Source: Candidatus Opimibacter skivensis (GTDB taxonomy: Bacteria > Bacteroidota > Bacteroidia > Chitinophagales > Saprospiraceae). Taken from it: a DNA stretch of 19,310 nucleotides. A program made the position numbers and the translations under genes. Numbering within the stretch: position 1 is the first letter of the stretch; each line of letters begins with the position of its first letter. Shown one piece after another: positions 14,493 through 19,310 of this stretch. Location of the stretch: assembly GCA_016722045.1 (NCBI GenBank), contig JADKGY010000011.1:1-19310 (forward strand), written 5' to 3'. A model generated the notes under the pieces. That model made no database searches. It worked only from the letters and a program-made list of their open reading frames with translations, and had not been told where the DNA came from.

Positions 14493-14918
14493 GTGGATAG
14501 GCTAACTCGTGATCAAAGAAGAAAGAATATGCAAGCGGTCAGAGCTACTGGATCTAAAATCGAAGTCAGATTAGCAAAGGCCCTTTTTGCAAGAAACTAC
14601 AGGTATCGAAAAAATGATCATTCTGTTTTCGGCAAACCTGATTTGACCTTCAAGAGATACAAAATTGCAATCTTTGTGGATGGTGAATTTTGGCATGGGA
14701 AGGATTGGGACAAAAGAAAACATGATCATAAAAGTAATAGTGAATTTTGGCACCAAAAGATTGAACGCAATATTCAAAGAGACCTTGAAGTTAGCTTAGA
14801 GTTGAAACGACAAGGATGGAAAGTTCTTCGGTTTTGGGGTAGCGAAATAGAAAATGGATTAGAAAAATGTTTATTAATAATAGAAAATGAAATTATAAAA
14901 AGGAAAATTAAACAATGA
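14493..14918 (+). CDS. vsr: Vsr-type very short patch repair endonuclease
   Basis: Vsr enzymes nick next to T:G mismatches left when 5-methylcytosine deaminates and so protect the sites of a cytosine methyltransferase. The 141 residues have the family layout: MDRLTRDQRRKNMQAVRATGS, then GKPDLTFKRYKIAIFVDGEFWHG with catalytic Asp50 and His68, then FWHQKIERNIQRD and GWKVLRFWGSEI. The zinc ligands of E. coli Vsr are not present (positions of C66, H71, C73 and C117 read E, K, W and G/S), as in a large Bacteroidota subgroup. The start is GTG, because a TAA lies immediately before it and the family begins at this residue. The stop overlaps the restriction enzyme start (ATGA at 14915-14918). A methyltransferase is encoded nearby, which fits the role. 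Confidence 0.9.
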   Translation: MDRLTRDQRRKNMQAVRATGSKIEVRLAKALFARNYRYRKNDHSVFGKPDLTFKRYKIAIFVDGEFWHGKDWDKRKHDHKSNSEFWHQKIERNIQRDLEVSLELKRQGWKVLRFWGSEIENGLEKCLLIIENEIIKRKIKQ

Positions 14919-15754
14919 ATTACATAGGAATAACACCGAAAGGAAGATCCACGATAATTAAGGATCAAGCGTTTTTTACACTTCTGGATGGGCGATTGCC
15001 GAACGACAGCGATTCAATTATTGATTTATTTAAGCAAATGGATAGTCAAATTCGGCAACAAATTGAAAAAATAACTAGTGGGGCTCTTAGTAATGCACAT
15101 GGAGATTGGTATGAATGGTTGCTTGCTATCACTGCATGGAATTTTTTTGTAAACCATGACAATTGTCATTTAGCTCTTTTATTGCCAAATGTAAATAGAT
15201 TTAAAGTTGGAATGTTATATAATGAAGAACTATCATCCCTTATAGAGGATTTAAGACAAAAAGTTTTAAAAACATCACAAGTGCGACTTGTTACATCAAA
15301 CCCTGATTTTGTTATTATTAATGGCGAATTAGCAAGACAAATTCTTGGACATCGTGAAGTAATTCAAAATTTTACAATTGATACTTTGGCTGCAATTAAT
15401 ACATATTACAAAATGTTTATAGGTAAATGTAATTTTGATCAGATTGTTGGTTTTACATCAGTAAAAACTTCTTTTCGACCCGATAGAAGATTACAAATAT
15501 CTCATGAAGGAAGCCTTATGAAGGCTTTATATACTCATTTGCAAACTCGGAAATGGATTATTGATCCCGCTGGTTTAAGATACTACGCTGTAGCTACAAA
15601 GGTTGGAACGGAAGACCGGAAAGGATTAAAAACAGTGGCGACACATTCAATTACAACTGTATCAAGCTTACCTCAGGCTGCTGTTGACGAAGTGTATGAA
15701 GTCAATACTCTTCAACAAGCACAGGGAGCTTTTGCTCAGATGTTAGGTGTTTAG
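14915..15754 (+). CDS. Cfr10I/Bse634I-family type II restriction endonuclease
   Basis: The enzyme should cut RCCGGY after the first base. I recognise the family from the segment FRPDRRLQISHEGSLMKALYTHLQTRKW and the following VATHSITTVSSLPQAAVDEVYEVN, which are almost the same as remembered Cfr10I sequence. The active-site residues line up: E67 in GDWYEW, D131 in TSNPDF, S182-x-K184 in SVKTS and E198 in HEGS, with the same K-to-E spacing (14) as Cfr10I. These enzymes are tetramers that need two DNA copies of the site. Length (279) fits. The gene is translationally coupled to vsr and is AT-rich compared with its neighbours, which suggests recent transfer. Its last 53 bases overlap the methyltransferase gene tail to tail. 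Confidence 0.9.
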   Translation: MNYIGITPKGRSTIIKDQAFFTLLDGRLPNDSDSIIDLFKQMDSQIRQQIEKITSGALSNAHGDWYEWLLAITAWNFFVNHDNCHLALLLPNVNRFKVGMLYNEELSSLIEDLRQKVLKTSQVRLVTSNPDFVIINGELARQILGHREVIQNFTIDTLAAINTYYKMFIGKCNFDQIVGFTSVKTSFRPDRRLQISHEGSLMKALYTHLQTRKWIIDPAGLRYYAVATKVGTEDRKGLKTVATHSITTVSSLPQAAVDEVYEVNTLQQAQGAFAQMLGV

Positions 15755-16970
15755 AAATAATTTGCATTTTTATTGCTGTCCCAAGCGCTTTTGCAAGAAT
15801 CGGAGGAACTGCATTGCCAATTTGTCTTCCACCACTTACTAATGTTATTTTTTCACGACCCTTACTTTTAAAGTGCCAAGCATAAGGAAATGATTGCAAT
15901 GCCGCCATTTCAATTGTACTTAAGCCGCGATTTTCAAAAGGATGAATATATTGCCCTTTGGCTGGGTTGTAAGCTGCTGTTCTAATTGTAACCGAAGGCA
16001 AATCAGCAACTAATCTTCCAAAGGTGTCATTTCCTTGGTGTTTTCCGCTTTTCCAGCAATCAGGCCGAAGTTTCATTGGCAATACTTTAAAATTCTCACC
16101 TTCCTTTATATATGTCATCCTTTTTACAACAGGATCGGATATGTTCATTAATGCGTAATCATTTCTTTTTTCTGAATTTTTCGGAATCTTATTAAATGTT
16201 TTTTTCACAGATACCCATTTATTAAAATGAGGAAAGGGAAAATCATCTAAACTATTTATAAAAGTTTCATAGTGTTTTTTATCCTTGAAATGAGTCGGGA
16301 ATGGAAAGGCAGGATTATCAATTCCTTTTATTCCAATTAAAAAGAATCTTTCTCTCCTTTGGGGAACCCCATAATTTGCAGCATTCAGAACAGTGTGGGA
16401 AATTCCATAACCTAAGCCTTTGAATTTTGAAACCATATAATTGATAACTTCAGAATGTTTTTGTTGTGTTATACCCGCAACATTTTCAAAAATAAAGGCT
16501 TCTGGTTGAATGCCTTTAACCATTCTTGCAAACTCTAAGAATAAATCTCCATTTTTTTCATCCTCCCGCCCTAATTTTTTACCAATATTACTGAACGGCT
16601 GACAAGGAGCACCCCCAACGACAAGGGCGATCTCTCCTTTTTTATAACAAGCAAATTTTAATAATTCAGAAACCTCTATATCTCTAATATCTCCTGGTAT
16701 TCGAGTTTTTATTCTGCCATTTTCAATTTTAATTTCTTCTTCAAATAGCTTCCAATCAGGTCGATTGAAACGCAAAGTTTCTCTACAATCAGCATCATAT
16801 TCTACACAGACCGCTGTAGTAAAACCACTTTCTTCTAATCCTATATCAAGCCCACCTGCTCCGGTGAATAAGCTAACAACAGGAAATTGCAACCCATTTT
16901 TATTACTATTTGGAGCATTAGCAATCTCTATGAAGGATGTTGAAGTTTTTATGCTCTTGTAGGTATCCAT
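15702..16970 (-). CDS. DNA (cytosine-5) methyltransferase of the RCCGGY system
   Basis: The enzyme transfers a methyl group from S-adenosylmethionine to C5 of cytosine. The ordered motifs are clear in the 422 residues: motif I SLFTGAGGLDIGLEESG (33-49), motif II VEYDAD, motif IV GGAPCQPFS with catalytic C123, motif VI FENV (161-164), motif VIII QRRERFFLIG, motif IX in the region of DLPSVTIRTAAYNP and motif X GRQIGNAVPP. The stretch between VIII and IX is the target recognition domain, and the partner restriction enzyme suggests RCCGGY as target. It follows a DUF6471 gene by 41 bases on the same strand. Expression must precede that of the restriction enzyme, so the converging layout and shared 3' end may matter for balance. 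Confidence 0.94.
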   Translation of the reverse strand: MDTYKSIKTSTSFIEIANAPNSNKNGLQFPVVSLFTGAGGLDIGLEESGFTTAVCVEYDADCRETLRFNRPDWKLFEEEIKIENGRIKTRIPGDIRDIEVSELLKFACYKKGEIALVVGGAPCQPFSNIGKKLGREDEKNGDLFLEFARMVKGIQPEAFIFENVAGITQQKHSEVINYMVSKFKGLGYGISHTVLNAANYGVPQRRERFFLIGIKGIDNPAFPFPTHFKDKKHYETFINSLDDFPFPHFNKWVSVKKTFNKIPKNSEKRNDYALMNISDPVVKRMTYIKEGENFKVLPMKLRPDCWKSGKHQGNDTFGRLVADLPSVTIRTAAYNPAKGQYIHPFENRGLSTIEMAALQSFPYAWHFKSKGREKITLVSGGRQIGNAVPPILAKALGTAIKMQIISKHLTSEQKLPVLVEEY

Positions 16971-17011
16971 TTGTTTGTTTATTTCTATTAATTAAGTTTT
17001 TAAAAGGGATT

Positions 17012-17242
17012 CTAGGTTTCAGTTTCAATTGTGCAGCTTTTACAGCCAATTGCATTCAAGCATTGTAATAAGAAGGCAGCTCTAAAAGAGCCCCGACTAA
17101 TTTTACTTTCTATGCTTGATTTAGTTTCCTCTCCACCAATTCTGCGTAATCTTTCGACTAACTCCTCGCTCGATATTCCACGTCTTACCAATTCTGATTT
17201 TAACAAGCGTTTTGCTTGCTGATCCCAATTAATACCGTTCAT
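17012..17242 (-). CDS. DUF6471 small protein, possible controller of the RM operon
   Basis: The 76-residue protein reads WDQQAKRLLKSELVRRGIS, then SEELVERLRRIGGEETKSSIES, then KISRGSFRAAFLLQCLNAIGC. This is the DUF6471 domain, an all-helical family whose spacing of helices and KISRGSF turn look like a helix-turn-helix of the XRE kind. It lies 41 bases before the methyltransferase on the same strand and is the first gene of that operon. DUF6471 genes are known next to cytosine methyltransferases, and the position is that of a controller (C) protein, but no function is proved. The ACCGGT site 52 bases upstream of its ATG is a candidate regulatory point. Confidence 0.82.
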   Translation of the reverse strand: MNGINWDQQAKRLLKSELVRRGISSEELVERLRRIGGEETKSSIESKISRGSFRAAFLLQCLNAIGCKSCTIETET

Positions 17243-17293
17243 TTTGCAAATATGAACAAATACCGCGAATATGCATATATTTTTGAAATTATT

Positions 17294-17299
17294 ACCGGT
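17294..17299. promoter_or_regulatory. RCCGGY site (ACCGGT) upstream of the DUF6471-methyltransferase operon
   Basis: ACCGGT is the predicted target of the system and sits in the palindrome TACCGGTA, 52 bases before the DUF6471 ATG. I found no other RCCGGY between about 13500 and 17293, though the site is frequent elsewhere in the window. Confidence 0.5.
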
Positions 17300-17503
17300 A
17301 GTTATTTTTTATTTTTCACCAAAAAATGATCATTATTATTTGCATGAGGTAAAAATAGTCAAAAAATGTTTAAAAAACAAGCAATTTATTATCTAATAAT
17401 ATTCGGATAAGGTTGATACTTGAGAAACTATAATTATCTTCTTTTTGAAGTTATATTTACTTCCAGACATTGCTCCCCTTCCATCTTAGCTAAATTTGTC
17501 CGA

Positions 17504-17618
17504 TCAACTACACAAATTCAACTTAATTTATGTAGTCAACTCCACAAATTCAGCCAAATTCATCTACTTAAGTCCATAAATTCAGCTTAATTTATCTACT
17601 TAAGTCCACAAATTGACC
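17504..17618. repeat. 32-bp tandem repeat, 3.6 units
   Basis: Units begin at 17504, 17536, 17568 and 17600. Each has the pattern: T-C/A-A-rich start, CCACAAATT or a close variant, CAGCTTAATTTA-like core and CTAC end. The last unit is cut after CCACAAATTGACC. A degenerate piece before 17504 (TTAGCTAAATTTGTCCG) may be an older unit. There are no unique spacers, so it is not a CRISPR array. Confidence 0.85.
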
Positions 17619-17748
17619 TTTTCTCCTTGTTTTACCCGACTTCATCACCTGAGGTTTATTAGGAAAAACTGTAGACCCTGTACCTCTCAATTCATAATTC
17701 CTTGTTCAGTATTCATTATTCAAAACCGCGGTAATCAGTGGAATACAT

Positions 17749-17777
17749 ATTTATTGACTATTTAATAGTCAATAAAT
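17749..17777. promoter_or_regulatory. 29-bp perfect palindrome, likely operator of dnaE
   Basis: Arms ATTTATTGACTATT and AATAGTCAATAAAT are perfect 14-base complements around one T. The palindrome ends 38 bases before the dnaE start codon. Accessory polymerase genes of this type are often under SOS control, so a LexA-like or other dimeric repressor is a fair guess; the arms do not resemble the E. coli LexA box. Confidence 0.65.
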
Positions 17778-17815
17778 GACTAAAAATACGTCAAATCCCT
17801 TATCTTCACCCTCCC

Positions 17816-19096
17816 ATGTACCTCAACTGCCACACCTACTACTCCTTCAAATATGGAACGCTCTCCCCGGAAGAGCTCGCCGAAGGAGCATCACGCCGTG
17901 GCATCACCGCCCTCGCCCTCACCGATATCAACAACACCTCCTGCGCCATAGCCTGGATCAATGAATGCAAGAAACGTGACATCAAACCCGTCCTCGGCAT
18001 CGAATACCGAATTGACAACCGATACCTCTACACCGGCATCGCCAAAAACGCAGAGGGTTGGCGCGAACTATGCGAACTTCTCACAGCATGCTCTCTCGAT
18101 GGAGTGCCTCTTCCTGACAGGCCACCGGAGATGGAACATGTCTATATAATTTACAGACCTGAGGCGGGTATTCCCGAAAACCTTCGTCCTTATGAATACA
18201 TCGGCATCATGCCCGCTGAAGCGAACGGTCTTTACAGTTCGTCGCTGCGGGAACACGCCGACCGCCTCGTGGTCTGGCAACCTATCACCTACGATGGCGA
18301 CACCGGCTACAAAGTCCACAAGCTCATGCGCTGTGTCGACCTCAATATCATGCTCGGTCAGCTTGAAGAAAATAATCATGCAGGCCCCGGCGAACATTGG
18401 GTCAACCGCGATGTCATCGACAATGCCTTCAGAGCCTATCCGCAGATCGTACGCAATACCGAAGCTCTTCTCTATCACTGCGAAGCAGAACTCCCCTCCG
18501 GCAATTTCAACAACAGGCAAGTCTTCACCGGATCAGAGCGTGACGATCATCAACTTCTCCTCAAGCTCGCCCGCGAAGGCTGCAATCGCCGCTATGGAAA
18601 AACAAACGCAAAGGCAAACGCCAGAATGGAGAGCGAACTCAAAGTCATACGACAGTTAGGCTTCGCTCCATACTTTCTCATCACATGGGACATCATCCGC
18701 TATGCGCAGACCGCAGGCTATCATCATGTAGGGCGGGGTAGCGGTGCCAATTCACTCGTAGCATTTTGTCTCGGCATCACCGATGTCGATCCGCTCGAAC
18801 TCGATCTCTACTTCGAGCGCTTCATCAATCCACATCGATCATCACCACCCGATTTTGATATCGACTTCTCATGGGACGAACGCGATGATGTCACCGACTA
18901 CATCTTCAAACGCTATGGCCATCGGCACACCGCATTGCTGGCGACATACAATACATTCAAAGGCCGCTCCATCATCCGTGAGCTTGGAAAAGTAGTCGGT
19001 CTTCCAAAGCAGACATCGATGCCATCGTCGATGCGCCCATGGCCAGCGCCAAACATCATCCTTATGCACAACACATCTTCCGCTACGGCGAGATGA
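17816..19096 (+). CDS. dnaE: DNA polymerase III alpha-type subunit, accessory/error-prone DnaE
   Basis: This is a C-family DNA polymerase. The PHP domain starts at residue 1 (LNCHTYYSFKYGTLSPEELAE) with the usual HxH of metal-binding PHP domains reduced to NxH. The polymerase core follows with GRGSGANSLVAFCLGI (about 306-321) and the catalytic PPDFDIDFSWDERDD, with D346 and D348 as likely metal-binding aspartates. These lie some 55 residues earlier than in E. coli DnaE (401/403), matching the shorter accessory DnaE of Bacteroidota that occurs with ImuB-like Y-polymerases in the SOS mutasome. After GKVVGLPK the frame ends in nonsense at 19096, while the true sequence continues in the -1 frame from about 19009. 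It runs off the right edge, so C-terminal domains are not visible. Confidence 0.88.
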   Translation: MYLNCHTYYSFKYGTLSPEELAEGASRRGITALALTDINNTSCAIAWINECKKRDIKPVLGIEYRIDNRYLYTGIAKNAEGWRELCELLTACSLDGVPLPDRPPEMEHVYIIYRPEAGIPENLRPYEYIGIMPAEANGLYSSSLREHADRLVVWQPITYDGDTGYKVHKLMRCVDLNIMLGQLEENNHAGPGEHWVNRDVIDNAFRAYPQIVRNTEALLYHCEAELPSGNFNNRQVFTGSERDDHQLLLKLAREGCNRRYGKTNAKANARMESELKVIRQLGFAPYFLITWDIIRYAQTAGYHHVGRGSGANSLVAFCLGITDVDPLELDLYFERFINPHRSSPPDFDIDFSWDERDDVTDYIFKRYGHRHTALLATYNTFKGRSIIRELGKVVGLPKQTSMPSSMRPWPAPNIILMHNTSSATAR

Positions 19097-19310
19097 TCGA
19101 ACGATATCCCAATTACCTCTCGATCCATGCAGGGGGTGTTCTCGTTTCGGAACGTCCCCTCACGTATCACACCGCATTGCAGATGATGCCCAAAGGATTT
19201 CCGATCTCGCACTTCGACATGTATCATGCAGAGGATCTCAACTTTCACAAATATGATGTGCTCAGTCAGCGTGGTCTCGGACATATCAAAGACGCTGTCA
19301 GTCTCCGTCC
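19009..19310 (+). CDS. dnaE continuation in another frame (partial)
   Basis: This segment reads ADIDAIVDAPMASAKHH and then SIHAGGVLVSERPL, DMYHAEDLNFHKYDVLSQRGL and GHIKDAVSLR to the edge. HAGGVLVS is a conserved loop of the polymerase palm/finger region and continues the upstream protein exactly if one G is added at about 19009 (AAG-G-CAGAC). Coding similarity is strong to the last base, so the downstream gene is not decayed. The frame is open to the window edge. Confidence 0.85.

Larger units (their letters stand above)
17243..17815. other. 573-base non-coding region between the RM island and dnaE
   Basis: I see no gene on either strand. From left to right it holds the promoter side of the DUF6471 operon (palindrome ATATGCATAT at 17269-17278 and ACCGGT at 17294), very AT-rich sequence to 17460, a 32-bp tandem repeat (17504-17618), spacer sequence with a single copy of the GTATTCA motif (17710), and the 29-bp palindrome before dnaE. 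Confidence 0.6.

Noticed and set aside
17504..17618. Possible CRISPR array
   Set aside because: The units abut each other with no unique spacers, and there are no cas genes.
18068..18520. 150-codon open frame on the minus strand inside dnaE
   Set aside because: It is antisense to clear polymerase coding sequence and shows no family features.

Overview
The window looks like chromosomal DNA of a member of the Bacteroidota, probably an environmental Saprospiria/Chitinophagia-type bacterium. Three things point there: two secreted proteins end in type IX secretion (Por) sorting domains with the NPxxG/NPAxx signature, several families are typical of the phylum (the M48 peptidase after a small membrane gene, the BlaI/M56 pair, an outer-membrane barrel, a short accessory DnaE), and the spacers are AT-rich with phylum-style repeats. 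No tRNA, rRNA, CRISPR array or intact transposase was seen.

Layout. 1-1124: decayed or badly read sequence with the 3' end of an unknown gene and pieces of a small membrane protein. 1126-1928: an M48 metalloprotease whose N-terminal third is split by several frameshifts. 2001-4684: a large secreted protein (signal peptide, DUF6055-type peptidase-like domain, left-handed beta-helix repeats, T9SS tail), also split repeatedly. 4710-4904: a secreted-protein gene truncated exactly at a repeat element. 4988-7411: small housekeeping/accessory genes (VOC, DUF1801, DinB-like, an outer-membrane barrel). 7582-11476: a sensor-regulator operon with twin operators, BlaI-type repressor, BlaR1-type M56 sensor protease with a Met/Pro-rich external segment, then a PDZ-T9SS protein and a strong terminator. 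11477-12353: a small DUF486 membrane gene bracketed by copies of a structured double-hairpin repeat. 12478-14389 (minus): agmatine deiminase and N-carbamoylputrescine amidase, overlapping as an operon that makes putrescine from agmatine.

14493-17242 is an AT-rich restriction-modification island: a Vsr-type endonuclease and a Cfr10I/Bse634I-type restriction enzyme (expected target RCCGGY) on the plus strand, and a C5-cytosine methyltransferase preceded by a small DUF6471 protein on the minus strand. The two operons converge, and the R and M genes overlap tail to tail. The only RCCGGY site I found in the island region lies just upstream of the DUF6471-methyltransferase operon.

17243-17815 is non-coding, with a 32-bp tandem repeat and a 29-bp perfect palindrome placed like an operator before the last gene, an accessory (probably error-prone) DNA polymerase III alpha chain that runs off the right edge after one frameshift.

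Single-base frameshifts are concentrated at the left end (1-3725), with isolated ones in blaR1 and dnaE. This could be real decay or uncorrected indels in the assembly; the evidence is mixed and both are flagged.
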